A stretch of 64,000 nucleotides of DNA from Haematobia irritans (GCF_050003625.1 NC_134400.1:53200066-53264065), one strand, 5' to 3'. Shown: positions 36,833 to 50,530, counted from the stretch's first letter. Notes: generated by a model from the sequence alone, not told the origin. Numbers and translations: made by a program.

Positions 36833-37085
36833 TACACCCATAGAAGGAATATGATCACCTCAAACATGTTTTAAGAGCAAAATGTTATTTTTGGGTGGTT
36901 ACCATGTAGCATGGTTTTCGCAACCATGTTATTTTCTCGGAAATCATGTATCAGATTTCGGCAAGCAGGTTATATTTGACGAGAAAATAACATTTTAGTG
37001 GCAAACATGTTACATGGTCACCATACAAAAATAACATTTTGCTCTTGAAACATGTTTGAGGTGATCATATTCCTTCTCTGCGTGT
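36833..37085. mobile_element. CAAACATGTTT fold-back MITE, copy 2
   Basis: Arms like those of 32184-32434: CATAGAAGGAATATGATCACC at the left, and the complement ending TTCCTTCTCTGCGTGT at the right. Confidence 0.7.
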
Positions 37086-37283
37086 AATGTTACCATATGA
37101 CATCCTCCCTCAATGTTCCCTGTAAAGTAGGTGGGAGACATTACCATTTTTTGGAAGCTGTTCTTACTGGCTCCGTTATTTTATTTCAATGATATATTTC
37201 TATGTTAAGAAAACATTCCTATAAATTCTTAATAAACCATAAAGAAATATAATCCAAAGTAAATAATAATGAAGACTATTAGC

Positions 37284-37345
37284 AAATAAAATAAAATATA
37301 ATAAAATAAAATAAAATAAAATAAAATAGAATAAAATAAAATAAA
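37284..37345. repeat. (AAAAT)n microsatellite
   Basis: About twelve AAAAT units with two interruptions. The Phe/Tyr/Ile-rich minus-strand frames over it are artefacts. Confidence 0.85.
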
Positions 37346-38400
37346 GACCATTGACCACAGTCAATGTAAAATAAGCAAAATGCCAAGAAAACAATTGAAC
37401 CTCTATGAAAGCAACAATTAAAAAACACACACGCAACAAAAATTCTTCCAATTATTAAAATAGAACTAAATATTAAATAAAAGAATAAATTAATTACCTT
37501 GCTTGAACCTATGTTACCTTGAACACTAGTCAATTTGTGTTTCAAATAAAATCAGGGATATATAAAGGAATATATTTACATATATTTTTATCTAAAAGCA
37601 ACTAAAAAACGAAAACAAAACAAACCCACTTAATAGAAAAACACAAAACCTGTGCATACAGCAATTAGAATATGTGTTAATTTTATACAACAAAGCTAAA
37701 AAATAAATAATTTTATAATAAACAATAATTTTATATAAAATTATATTATAAAATAATTCAGTTTATTTGTTTTAGTTATTAGAATTATCTTTACATTTAC
37801 TTTTATTATTATGTTTTTTTTTTTTTGTTACAATCAATTTATACAATAGTTAACAAAATAAATTTTATTTAAATGTAAAAAAAACACAAAAAAACAAAAA
37901 ATATTAATTCAAAATTAAAAGTAATAAAAATATTAATTTTAATACTTATACATATAAAAATATAGTTAACGAATATGACGAGAGATTGCAGTGAAAGCCA
38001 TCTCTTGTCACAATTCTTACAACTCAGGTGCCTTTTTTGTAGTCATTTAAGTTTTGTTAACAATTCCTGATAAATTCAATTCACAGGGATTGATTGAAAG
38101 AAATAGAAGTACCTTTTATTACGTTATGGATATGTTGAATAAATGTTTTGTTTTTTTTTTTTTTAAGTTCAAAATATTTTCTCTATTTCATTTATCTACA
38201 TTTTCTTTATAATAATTTAATTTGTATCCTATATAGAAATATTTCCTAAGTTTTCTTAATGTCTTATATCTATAAATATATAATTTAAGTAATTGTTACT
38301 TAATCTTTAAATATTGGCAATAAATGAAAATTTTATTTAAAATTCTTATACATTTTGTTTTGTTTGTTCTATAACGATGGAATCCGGAGAAGGTAAGGAG
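37346..38400. other. AT-rich intergenic DNA, nothing recognised
   Basis: Very AT-rich, no open frame or repeat of note. It may contain matrix-attachment-like DNA but nothing shows this. Confidence 0.3.
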
Positions 38401-39898
38401 AAACAAGTATATACGGCCGTAAGTTCGGCCAGGCCGAATCTTATGTACCCTCCACCATGGATTGCGTAGGAACTTCTACTAAAGGCTGTCATCCACAATC
38501 GAATTACTTGGGTTGCGATAACACTTGCCGATGACAAGGTATCGTAAAACTTTTTAACACTGTCTTCTAAATTGTAAGTTAGTCCATAAGGGGTATATAT
38601 TAAACAAAAAAAAAGGCCGATTAAATACGTATATAATTCAGTTTGACAAAATTTTCTATAGAAATAAAATTTTGACAAAATTTTCTATAGAAATAAAAAC
38701 TTGACAAAATTTTCTATAGAAATAAAATGTTGACAAAATTTTCTATGGAAGTAAAATGTTGACAAAATTTTCTATAGAAATAAAATGTTGACAAACATTG
38801 CTATAGAAATAAACTTTTTACAAAACTTTCTATAGAAATGAAATTTTGACAAAACTTTCTATAGTAATAAAATTTGACAATTTTTACATGGCTGTTAGAG
38901 GCCATATACTAACGAAATGTACCAAATTTCAACCGCATCGGATGACTTTTGCTCCTCCAAGAGGCTCCGGAGGTCAAATCTGGGGATCGGTTTATATGGG
39001 AGCTATATATAATTATGGACCGATATGGACCAATTTTTGCATGGTTGTTAGAGACCATATACTAACACCACGTACTAAATTTCAATTGGATCGGATAAAT
39101 TTTGCTCATCCAAGAGGCTCCAGAGTTCAAATCTGGGGATCGGTTTATATGGGAGCTATATATAATTATGGACCGATATGGACCAATTTTTGCATGCTTG
39201 TTAGAGACCGTATACTAACATCAGGTACCAAATTTCAATCGGGTAGGATGAAGTTTGCTCCTCCAAGAGGCTCCGGAGGTCAAATCTGGGGATCGGTTTA
39301 TATGGGAGCTATATATATTTATGGACCGATATGGACCAGTTTTTGCATGGTTGTTAGAGACCGAATACTAACATCAGGTACCAAATTTCAACCGGATCGG
39401 ATGAATTTTGCCCATCCAAGAGGATCCGGAGGTCAAATCTGGGGATCGGTTTATATGGGGGCTATATATAATTATAGACCGATATGGACCAATTTTTGCA
39501 TGGTTGTTAGAGACCGTATACTTAGACCACGTACCAGGCTTGCGGAGCCTGCTCCGGAAGGCTCCGCGAGCAAAATTTGGGGATCGGTTTATATGGGGGC
39601 TATACGTAAACGTGGGCCGATATGGCCCATTTTCAATACCATCCGACCTACATCAATAACAACTACTTGTGCCAAGTTTCAAGTCGATAGCTAGTTTCGT
39701 TCGGAAGTTAGCGTGATTTCCACAGACGGACGGACAGCCGGACAGACGGACGGACGGACGGACATGCTTAGATCGACTCAGAATTTCACCACGACCTAGA
39801 ATATATATACTTTATGGGGTCTTAGAGCAATATTTCGATGTGTTACAAACGGAATGACAAAGTTAATATACCCCCATCCTATGGTGGAGGGTATAAAA
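38401..39898 (+). mobile_element. DINE-like family B, longest array copy
   Basis: AAACAAGTATATACGGCCGT, hairpin TTCGGCCAGGCCGAA (38424-38438), and a TTCTATAGAAATAAAA minisatellite (38640-38880) within the body. Array units start at about 38984, 39138, 39291, 39445 and 39584, followed by a (GGAC)n tract (39724-39761). It ends CCTATGGTGGAGGGTATAAA. The 282-codon open frame at 38846-39694 repeats a 51-residue unit only because the unit is 153 bp, a multiple of three; it is not a gene. Confidence 0.75.
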
Positions 39899-40940
39899 AT
39901 TAAAATTAGGTTAAATGTCTAGCAGCACTGATATGTGCAGCAGGGAACATTGTGTAAATACAAGGAAAAATTTGTCCTCCATAGGATGAATCCACTAAAA
40001 AAATATTGACCTAATATTCAAGATTTTGCAACCTCAAATTTAAGACATACAATATCAAGGACACTTTTTATGTATCTTTATTTAAATTTTATTCATTAAA
40101 TTTAGCACACGAATCTTTGTCATTGAGCTAATTTTATAGAGCCTAAAATTTGTCATTGTATCCCCATATAGGTAGATCTTCCAGATTTGAACTTTTCAGC
40201 ATCGTTAAAGCTTGATTTTCGCTTGACCCGCCTGTTAGCATGCCCCACAGTTTTATAATCACCTTCTACATCCCAGTTTAAGGTCAATTAACTTCAAATT
40301 TGGCACAAGTTTTTTGGGACAGAGTAGAACCCCACTGCTAACTGGTTCAGATTTGAGGAACACTGGTTTTAGTTTGGTTTTTGTTTATATTTATGAATAG
40401 TTTATTATTATTAATAATATTATTATTACTAAATAATAATATTATTATAACTAAAAGTTTCTTTATTAGATTGCAAATTCTTACTACCCGAGAAGAAATC
40501 TGTCTTAGTAAAATACCCTGCAACGAATGGGCAAAAATAGAAGAAGGCATCGTAGGAAAGCTAAACTTTGAAAGGCTTTGTTGATGGTCAAAACCAAGAT
40601 GGGTACAAGACTGGTCCCTGATGTGTAAGGACCAGTTCTGGTCAAAACGTATGCAGGGTAAATTTACACTCTAGGATACGATTTGGACTTATTCAAAAGC
40701 AAACGTCCCACAGTGCTTTGATTCCCTACAACGAATGGGCAAAAATAGAAGAAGGCATCGTAGGAAAGCTAAACTTTGAAAGGCCTTGTTGATGGTCAAA
40801 ACTAAGAAAAATGCGAAGTTTGGTACCGATCGGACCACTCTTTCACGTACCTCCCATACAAAGCTGGTTGCATAACATAAAAGGGCGAGATAACACAAAT
40901 AGCAAAATGTCCGTCGTTAGGAAACGGTTTTAAATCACCA
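39899..40940. repeat. Unresolved DNA with an 83-bp direct repeat
   Basis: 40516-40598 and 40724-40806 are near-identical (ACGAATGGGCAAAAATAGAA through TTGTTGATGGTCAAAAC). The rest is AT-rich without recognised content. Confidence 0.5.
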
Positions 40941-42174
40941 AGCAAAAACAGAGCTTCCAAAAAAAGTAGTTTGGATCCCCAATTTGTGATCCGGAAGTAG
41001 TGCAAACTTGGATCATCTCCAATGAATTTTACATGGGCTTGTCATAGGAGGGGTTACTCCATTTTTGAATCCTTTGCATTGCTTTGAAAGTTTATTATTA
41101 TTAAATATTTTTCTAAAAACTTATTTTTTTGTATGTTATACATCGTTTTTATTTTGTTTTTTTTTTTCGGCATATATTTTGTATAAATATATTTTTTCCC
41201 TCAAAAATATATTTTTTCCCTCAAAAATAAATTTTTCTATGCCGAAAAAAGATTATCGTAATTTGCAAAACCTTCTCAAAAGAACTTCCAAAGTCAAACT
41301 TTTTTATTGATTTTCTATTTATATGAGAAATTTAACTGTACAAAATTTAAAATTTCACTTAAAACGACCTAATTCCGTAATTTCTAAGACTTGTCCAAAA
41401 GGATTCTATCGGAAGAGAAAACAAATCGATAGGAGATCCCGGGATGCGTTTAAAAGAAATGTTTGTGGACTTGTCCAAAACGACTGCATCGGAAGTGGAG
41501 AAAACTTGATGGGGGATTCCGGATTCCGGGAAGCGTATTAAAAGAAATGTATGTGGAACAACTTCCAATTTTTTGCTGTGCATACTTTGAAATGGTATCC
41601 CAGCAAAAAAATTTGGAAGTTCTTCCAACGTCATAACTTTAAAAGCACTTCCAGAATATGTACTCCCAATGATGTTCTTTATTTTAACTACACAGGAAGT
41701 TCTTTTCATTCAAGTTTTTATAACATGCATTTTTCATATTTTTAATGGGTAATTGTAACTTTTTTTGTTTCAAATTGGTTAAAACAGTTTAAGAATGCAT
41801 AAAATGTTACAAATTATTTAAATTTTGTCGAAAAAAATGCTAAATCCAATCTGAAAAAATTGTGAATTTTTGAAAATATTTGAGGCTAAACGTTTCAGAC
41901 AAGCGTTAGAATTCATTAAAAATTATAAAAAATTATAAAAATTATTTATTTGACAAAATATCACAGATTTTTTTAATTTACATTCAAAACATTGAATTCG
42001 AATCACACCTAAAGAAGTGATGCAAATTCAGTGCATCGGCTGTTAAAATGGAGGACTTCCGTCCTATGACAAGCCCATGATAAATTCATCGCTTCTGCGT
42101 CAATTTTGCACCACTTCAGGATCCAAAAAGAACATTTTCATTACTTTTTTGGCGACGCTTTTTTTGCTGGGATG
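40941..42174. mobile_element. Fold-back element with long inverted arms
   Basis: The left arm (AGCAAAAACAGAGCTTCC.., GATCCGGAAGTAGTGCAAAC, ATGGGCTTGTCATAGGA) is the complement of the right arm (42045-42174) over about 120 bp with mismatches. Inside are GGAAGT and CTTCCA blocks and short frames without domains. Confidence 0.6.
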
Positions 42175-42362
42175 GTTATAACCAACCTATCCAAACTTTG
42201 AGACCCTAGGTGGACCGGAACTCTACTGGCAGGCTTTTAACATTGGTTCCCTCGGCTATGGGAAAAGTTTATAAACTTTTAAAAGTTTTTAGATTTTTGA
42301 CTCGTTTTGTAAAATAAATTTCTTTCATATCTAATTTTGAAATTTTGAAGTGTTTTATTATT

Positions 42363-42852
<490 letters not shown>

Positions 42853-43223
42853 TGCGTCGTGGTGAAATTCTGAGCCGATCTACGCATGTCCGTCCGTCCG
42901 TCTCTTCGCACAAGTAGTTGTTTTTGGTGAAGGTCGGATGGTATTGCAAATGGGCCATATCGGACCACTTTTACGAATAGCCCCCATATAAACCGATCCC
43001 CCGATTTGGCTTGTGAAGCCTCTACGAGAAGGAAATTTTATCCGATCCGGCTGAAATTTGGTACGTAGTGGTAGTATATGGTCCCTAACAACCATGCAAA
43101 AATTGGTCCATAATTATATATAGCCCTCATATAAACCGATCCCCCGATTTGGCTTGCGGAGCCTCTAAGAGAAGCAAATTTCATCCGATCCGGCTGAAAT
43201 TTGGTACATGGTGTTGGTATATG

Positions 43224-44202
43224 CACGCTCACAAAAAATCGCTTCTGTAACATATACTCCCAAACATATTTTGCTTCAAGCATATACATTTTTGGTAATT
43301 GCCCAAACATTTATATGTTTGATCTCTTCCAATATATAATATGTTTGAAAGCATATTGGTCTAAACAATATATGTTTGGGTAGTCTAAGTTCCAAACATT
43401 TTGTATTTTTGCATCCAAATTCAATAATGTTGTCTTCCAAAAAACAATATGTTATTATGTGAACGTATAATATGTTTGGAAGCATTTTGCACCCAAAAAT
43501 ATTATATGCTTAAAAAAATTCTCCCAAACAATATTGTGCTCAAAATTTTATTTATTTATTTATATATTTACAACCATAATGAATTATGAAAATAAACAGG
43601 TAATATAGGTGCTAACAACATATGTTATCGACTTGAATGCTCAAAATTTTGTTTCTGCCCAATTGTATATTCCTCCACATCTTTCTCACTTCCACGAGAT
43701 TTTTTAGTTCTTAGCACCTTTTTCTGTAATACAAACATTGTAGAAGAAATTATGCAATTGTATGATTTTTTTATTTATTTTAATTTTACTTTTGCCGGAC
43801 GGGGATTCGAACAGCGGACCACACAGTTTGTAAGGATCAAAGAAGTAGCCGATCAATTGCCCAAGGAAAAATAAAATGTTAATTTTGTAATAACAAGCAA
43901 CAACCACCAACTTAATTCAATATCGCTCCCTGTTAAATAGCGCTCCAAGCTACTAAACACATATATGTTTATAGGCTATTTCTAAATTAATATATGTTTG
44001 CATCCAAGCATATTATATTTACAAACATTTTATGTCCCAAACATAATATGTTCTAACATATTAACATATATGTCCCAAACATGTTATGCTAGTTTATGAA
44101 CATTATAGGCTTACACTCAAAAATATTGTGTTTAAAAATTTGTGTTCCAAACATATAATGTTTATAGCCAAACATATGAAAAACAGTCTTTTTCATCCGT
44201 GT
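43224..44202 (+). mobile_element. AAACATAT fold-back element, long copy 1
   Basis: CACGCTCACAAAAAATCGCT at the left, TCTTTTTCATCCGTGTG at the right, with CAAACATAT blocks at both sides. The centre has a tRNA-like segment. Inserted into DINE B. Nearly identical to 45564-46533. Confidence 0.7.
43794..43865 (-). other. tRNA-like segment inside the fold-back
   Basis: On the minus strand a B-box-like TGTTCGAATCCCCGTCCGGC follows about 50 bases that could be read as D- and anticodon arms. The acceptor stem does not pair well, so it is not a working tRNA but may be the head of an embedded SINE. The copy at 46118-46197 has a few extra bases. Confidence 0.4.
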
Positions 44203-45164
44203 GGTCTCTAATAACTATGCACAAATTGGTCCACATCGGTCAATAATTATATATAGCCCCCATATAGACCGATCCCCCGATTTGGCTTGCAGAGCCTCTA
44301 AGAGAAGCAAATTTCATCCGATCCGGCTGAAATTTGCTACGTAGTGGTAGTGTATGGTCCCTAACAACCATGCAAAAATTGGCCCATATCGGTCCATAAT
44401 TATATATAGCCCCCATATAGACATATCCCCCAATTTGGCTTGCGGAGCGTCTAAGAGAAGCAAGTTTCATCCGATCCGGCTGAAATTTGGTACCTGGTGT
44501 TCATATATGGCCTCAAACACCCATGCAAAAATTGGTCGAAATCGGTCCATATTTGACCTTCGCTGCCTTTTGGAGAAGCAAAATTCATCCGATCTGGGTG
44601 AAATTTGGTACGTGGTGGTAGTATATGATATTTAACAACCATGCCAAAAGTGGTCCATATCAGTCCATAATCATATATAGCCCACATATAAACCGATCCC
44701 GAGATTTGGTTTTGGAGCCTCTTGGAGGAGCAAATTTCATCCGAGTCAGTTGAAATTTGGTACATTGTTCTAGTATATGGCCGTTAATAACCATGCCTAA
44801 CTAGGTCCATATCGGTCTATAGTTATATATAGCCCTCAGATAAATCGGTCCCCAATCACACAAAAATTGGTCCATATCAAGTTCATATAAGCGACCAATA
44901 TTGGCTCTCTACGTACCGTGCAAAAGTCCATATCGATTCGTAATTATTTGTAGACTTACCTATACATACCCTTTTTGTCTAATATATACCACGTATGGAC
45001 TAACTAACAATTTAGAAAACGATGTTAAGAAGTTTTAAGATACCACAACCCAATTAATTCGATTGTGGATGACAGTCTTTCGTAGAAGTTTCTACGCAAT
45101 CCATGGTGCAGGGTACATAAGATTCGGCCTGGCCGAACTTACGGCCGTATATACTTGTTTTCTT

Positions 45165-45543
45165 ATCAAATCGCCACTGCTAAGTCGAAAACTTATCAAA
45201 ATTAATCAAATTTTCTTAATACTCTAATACACATCTATCGACCGATAAATCATAAATACAGTTTTGCGAAGTTGCCTCAAAATTGGTTCAGATTTAAATA
45301 TTTCCCATATTTTTTAGTAATGTTGTGCTTCATTCCAGGTCATTAGCCGATTTAAATTTTAATTCTAGAGATTTTGTAGAAGTATAAAAAATTGTCTCCA
45401 ACTCGGTTAAGATATAAATATTTGTATATGGGAATATAAACCTTCATGAAGAAGTTAAGATAGTAATCCAAATTGTGGTCTACAAAGTGGTGAAGGGTAT
45501 AATATAGTCGGCCCCGCCCGACTTTAGACTTTACTTACTTGTT
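45165..45543 (-). mobile_element. DINE-like family A fragment
   Basis: Its right end is the hairpin GTCGGCCCCGCCCGAC (45507-45522) with CTTTAGACTTTACTTACTTG. The left part aligns with 21140-21490; the array is missing. It abuts the DINE B end directly. Confidence 0.6.
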
Positions 45544-45563
45544 TTTCATATAATTCTGTTGCT

Positions 45564-46533
45564 ACACGCTCACAAAAAATCGCTTCTGTAACATATACTC
45601 CCAAACATATTTTGCTTCAAGCATATACATTTTTGGGTATTGCCCAAACATTTATATGTTTGATCTCTACCAATATATAATATGTTTGAAAGAATATTGG
45701 TCTAAACAATATATAGTCTAAGTTCCAAACATTTTGTTTTTTTGCATCCAAATTCAATAATGTTGTCTTCCAAAAAACAATATGTTATTTTGTGAACATA
45801 TAATATGTTTGGAAGCATTTTGCACCCAAAAATATTATATGCTTAAAAAAAATTCTCCCAAACAATATTATGCTCAAAATTTTATTTATTTATTTATATA
45901 TTTACAATCATAGTGAATTATGAAAATAAACAGGTAATATAGGTGCTAACAACATAGGTTTTCGACCTGAATGCTCAAAATATTGTTTCTGCCCACTTGT
46001 ATATTCCCCCACATCTTTCTCACTTCCAAAACATTTTTTAGTTCTTAGCACCTTTTTCTGTAATACAAACATTGTAGGAGAAATTATTCAATTTTTTTTA
46101 TTTTAATTTTACCTTTTGCCGGACGGGGATTCGAACAGCGGACCACACAGTTTGTATGTTTGTAGGATCAAAGAAGTAGCTGATCAATTGCCCAAGGAAA
46201 AATAAAATGTTAATTTTGTAATAACAAGCAACAACCACCAACTTAATTCAATATCGCTCCCTGTTAAATAGCGCTCCAAGCTACTAAACACATATATGTT
46301 TATAGACTATTTCTAAATTAATATATGTTTGCATCCAAGCATATTATATTTACAAACATTTTATGTCCCAAACATAATATGTTCTAACATATTAACATAT
46401 ATGTCCCAAACATGTTATGCTAGTTTATGAACATTATATGCTTGCACTCAAAAATATTGTGTTTAAAAATTTGTGTTCCAAACATATAATGTTTATAGCC
46501 AAACATATGAAAAACAGTTTTTTTCATCAGTGT
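45564..46533 (+). mobile_element. AAACATAT fold-back element, long copy 2
   Basis: Same ends and interior as 43224-44202, with small indels and substitutions. The tRNA-like segment lies at 46118-46197. Confidence 0.7.
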
Positions 46534-46894
46534 ACCTACTGGGTCCACTGGCTGCAATATGAGCGTTGAAACTTGGTCACCCCGGGTGTATGACATTTTG
46601 TTTAAGATGTCAAATTACTAGAAAACGTCAGTTTCCAAGGATTTATATCCATTTGAAGAATTTCGACAAAAAAATGTTTGTTCAGTAATCTGGTTTAGCA
46701 TAATTTTTTCTGTAAAACGCAGAAATGTTGCCAACTCGATAAGGCCTTGCATCTTTGCTGACCTTAGTGGCAGTGCAATCTCTCAGCTTCTCGAGTCCAA
46801 AGCATTCGCTGCTTATCACGGAGTGACGTGACTTATCGATAATAAACTGAACACAAGATTGTTTTCAATATTACCGGAACAAAAGACTCTGACG
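46534..46894. other. Apparently single-copy DNA
   Basis: Higher GC than its surroundings. No open frame or repeat recognised. Confidence 0.3.
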
Positions 46895-47039
46895 ACAGTC
46901 AAAACAAAATAAACCCTATATTTCACTAAATCTGATTTAATTATATTTTAGCTCATTGAATTATTACGTTTTAAGAAAGTTTCTATGACTTTAATAATTT
47001 TTTGCATAAGCTTGTTAAATTAACTAAAACAGAGGAAAA

Positions 47040-47942
47040 AACAAGTAAGGAAAGTCTAAAGTCGGACGGGGCCGACTATATTATACTCTGCACCACTTTG
47101 TAGATCTAAATTTTCGATACCATATCACATCCGTCACTCGAGTTGGACAGAATTTGATAGACTTCTACAAAATCTATAGACTCAAAATTTAAGTCGGCTA
47201 ATGCACTAGGGTGGAACACAATTTTAGTAAAACAATATGGGAAACATTTAAATCTGAAGCAATTTTAAGGAAACTTCGCAAAAGTTTATTTATGATTTAT
47301 CGCTCGATATATATGTATTAGCAGTTTAGGAAAATTAGAGTATTTTTTAAAACTTTTCGACTAAACGGAGGCGATTTTACAAGGAAAATGTTGGCATTCT
47401 GACCATCTTTGTCGAAATCAGAAAAACATATATATGGGAGCTATATCTAAATGTAAATGCATTTATGGTAATTGGTGTACCGTAAATGGATCGATTTATG
47501 ACCACTAATTTGTAGTTCTATTGTGGGGGGTACCGTAAATGGATGGAATTAAATTATCGTATTTATTTATGTGTGCAAAAGAGATCTTAATCACATTTGA
47601 TGCCAATTGAACTCTCAAATTTAAGGCAATGTCGGTCGTATGTTTAATAAATAAAATATTAATGTTAGTTTGTTGCGAGCTATATAAAGGTTTATATTTC
47701 CATATGTATGAATTTGAATCTGAACCGATTTAGACAAAGATGTATACACTTCTATAAAATCTGTGTACTTAAATTTAAATCTAACGTTATGAGACGAAAC
47801 ACAGTTTTAGTAAAATACAAATAAGGAAAGTCTGAAGTCGGGCGGAGTCGACTATAATATAGCCTGCACAAATTTGTATTTAGATCAACATTTCGATAAA
47901 ATCTCAAATCCTTCAAATTTGTTGAGTGCTTTATATATAGGT
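47040..47942 (+). mobile_element. DINE-like family A pieces, rearranged
   Basis: AACAAGTAAGGAAAGTCTAA, hairpin GTCGGACGGGGCCGAC (47061-47076) and one array start. About 47450-47660 is unrelated sequence (TACCGTAAATGGATCGAT blocks). Family A-like sequence follows from about 47680, and a second hairpin start AAGGAAAGTCTGAAGTCGGG at 47823. At least two fragments are joined. Confidence 0.5.
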
Positions 47943-48468
47943 GATGGGAAATGTTCGATGGGAGAATTGCAAGGGCTGTAACGACACCAAGCAAATATGG
48001 CCCCATTTAAACTTGAACCGCACACTAGATATGCTTGTGTTCTCGAGGCGTCAGATATCACTCCTGATATCTGCTATAACGGGTCGCTGCCTGATAGGCG
48101 ATTTTGCAAAACTATAGGCGCGAAGTATAATGACTATTGTATGAGCTGTCATGATGCGGAGGAAAAGCAATCAATTAAACACCTCTTGTGTGAGTGTCCT
48201 GCATTTTGTGTAAAGCGCAAGCAACTTTTAGGAGCATATAGCTTCAAATTACTGGCGGATCCGGAAAACGTTAGCTTAAGCAGTCTGCTAATGTTTTTGG
48301 AACAATCTGGTTGGTTCAACAAAGAAAAATAATCAAGAAGGTTCAGCGGTTAAAACTAGAAGTACCCATATGTAATAGGTACTTTTAGTTAATGTGGTAT
48401 CACAATGGACTGAATGGTCTAAGTGAGCCTGAATCTTAATCGGGGTGCCACTTTAACCTAACCTAACC
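47943..48468 (+). mobile_element. Jockey-like LINE, 3' end
   Basis: A 5'-truncated copy. It carries the end of the reverse-transcriptase ORF (47997-48332), a 3' UTR with GGTACTTTTAGTTAATGTGG and GTATCACAATGGACTGAATG, and a TAACCTAACCTAACC tail. It interrupts a family A element: TTATATATAGG before it and TTATAAAGG after it look like a diverged target duplication. Confidence 0.7.
47997..48332 (+). pseudogene. C-terminal fragment of a Jockey-like LINE ORF2
   Basis: A 111-codon open frame covers the region after RNase H of a Jockey-clade polyprotein. It has YNDYCMSCHDAEEKQSIKHL then LCECPAF, a Cys/His pattern, and the typical ending LLMFLEQSGWFNKEK. The apparent ATG is internal to the ancestral frame. 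Reverse transcriptase and endonuclease are absent, so it has no activity. Confidence 0.75.
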
Positions 48469-49079
48469 TTTATAAAGGTTTATGTTTCCATTAACCAATA
48501 TATTAAACTGACCCGATTTGGACAATATTTTGTCAGACTTCTACAAAATCTTGGGCACAGTGTGGCGCAGGGTATAAATATGGGAAATATTTATAAATTT
48601 TTAGGCAATTTCGAAAAAATGAATTTATGAGTAATCAGTCGATAGATATGTATAGTGCTTCATCATTTTACAAGTTTTCGACTTAGTAGTTTATATCAGT
48701 AATAAATAAAATTTTGTGACAATTTACTATAGAAATAAAGTTTTGAGAACATTTTCTATAGAAATAAAATTTTGACCAAAATATCTATATATAAAATGGA
48801 TCGATTCGGCCCATCTGATAGTCTAACATTCTAGGAAATATAACATGATCTCCGTAATTGGAAGTTGTTTTTCATTTACAGTAATACCGTACATTCATCG
48901 AATGAATAACGCAATGGAAACTAATTTGCGTAAAAACTTGTTTAGTTACAAAAATATATTTTAAAAAAATTTAGTTTAGCCGGAGTCGGAGTCGAGCAAA
49001 ATTTTTACGACTCCGTAAAAATCTTCAGACTCCGACTCTACAGCCCTGGTCTTATGTAGCACTGACTGGGACCATGTAA
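48469..49079. repeat. DINE A debris, minisatellite and hAT fragment
   Basis: 48469-48600 is a family A relic (TGTGGCGCAGGGTATAAATA). 48715-48790 has TTCTATAGAAATAAAATTTT units. 48970-49046 is a hAT fragment (CGGAGTCGGAGTCGAG and GACTCTACAGCCCTG) related to 1923-2811. Confidence 0.45.
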
Positions 49080-49084
49080 ACTCA

Positions 49085-49572
49085 AAAAAAAGTTGAACCC
49101 TATATGGCACTAAACCCAATTTAATTCTATTTTAGTTCATTGAAATATTAAGTTTTGAAAAAGTTTTCTTTATTTTAATAATTTGCTGCGTAAGTAGTTA
49201 AATGAACTAAAAAGGAGAAAAATTATAAACAAAAGAAGTACAAAGATTTATTAAATTCGTGTCTCCCATAAAATAGTTCAGAATTTCTTAAAATCTGTAA
49301 ATTTTACCAACAATGCGCCCATCTTGAACTTTGACATTTTTGCAATATTGAACTCAAATTTTTTTCATTCACACTACAAAATTTACTTTTATAAGTAAAA
49401 AAAAATATGCCTAATAAATTTTCTGGCATTTATTAAAAACTTACTTTTGTGAAATCGGCGGGATACCTGCGTTTGCGATACAATTTACATAAATTTTCTA
49501 AAATTCGCATTAATTAATTTTTTTAAATTAATCAATAGTTTCCTGCTTGGTGGGGTCACTGTTTTTTTTTAG
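49085..49572 (+). mobile_element. Family D MITE
   Basis: AAAAAAAAGTTGAACCCTAT at the left, GGTGGGGTCACTGTTTTTT at the right, interior as in 51428-51770. Confidence 0.55.
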
Positions 49573-50204
49573 TGCAGGTATAGGTTGGAGCAATTGTTAT
49601 CGTTGTATAATAAAGGATAAATAGCAAGATGTAAATAACCAATTTACATCTTGACTGAGACAATATATTTATAATATATATTTATAATTTATGACTGTCT
49701 ACGATATATTTATAATTTTCGTAGCGAAAAAGTAGATTTCTTCAATATATCAACTTAATAGCACATTCATAGTAAATTGTTCACAGCAATTCCAATTTCG
49801 TCTGTTTTTTTATTTCTGCTTCAAGTATTATCTTAATTTTTTAGTTTGTCGTAAAAATGTTTTGCTTTATTACAATATTGTAGGTCAAGAAAATTCACCC
49901 ACCCAGTAAACCAGTATACAAATCAGCAACAAACAAGTATATATACTTTATATATGGCCGAATGTTATGTACCCTCAACGATTCATTGGATATCTTATGT
50001 TTTAATGATCGCATGTTACTTGTCTTGCGGTGGAATAGATCGACACTAAAATCATACGTCGACATTTCAAGGAAATTTGATTCTGACCTGACTTTTAAGC
50101 ATTATTATTAAAGTGGGCGCTAAAGTCAAGTCCATTGAAGTCCTCGCCCTGAATCATAGGGGGTGCTACTGAAATTGATTCCATATGTTTTTGAATTAGT
50201 CCTT
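49573..50204. other. AT-rich DNA with a DINE B relic
   Basis: 49573-49900 has nothing recognised. 49930-50200 begins AACAAGTATATATACTT with GGCCGAATGTTATGTACCCT, a degraded family B start. Confidence 0.35.
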
Positions 50205-50530
50205 TAGAGAACAAAGACAGATGTACGTAGAAAAAAGTCCACCTTTGAACTGTTGATAAACAACTATGTCGCTAAAGACATTCTTGCAATTTTGTACTCC
50301 AATTTTATCCTTCAAACTAGAAACTTTTCTTTAACAAGTGAAAAAAATTAATTATGCCTAATAAATTTTCTTGAATTTGTTAAAAAAAAATATTTACTTA
50401 TTTTTGTGATGTCAGTGTCTGCAATACTGTTTAGTTAAAAATTTCTCAAAATTATCTAAATTTTCTAAAATTAATCAAACTTTTTCTTCCGGGTGGTTTC
50501 ACTGTTTTTTCAGTGGAGGCTTCCATGCTT
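50205..50530 (+). mobile_element. Family D MITE, partial
   Basis: AAAAAAGTCCACCTTTGAAC and TTCCGGGTGGTTTCACTGTT ends with the shared interior between them. Confidence 0.5.

Noticed and set aside
37200..37545. Membrane-protein ORFs
   Set aside because: Hydrophobic Phe/Leu/Tyr runs come from the (AAAAT)n repeat read in reverse.
38846..39694. A 282-codon open frame with a 51-residue repeat
   Set aside because: It reads the family B DNA array, whose 153-bp unit is a multiple of three, so a stop-free unit stays stop-free. No gene signals.
43794..43865. A functional tRNA gene
   Set aside because: B-box-like sequence is present but the acceptor stem does not pair and the segment is part of a repeated element.
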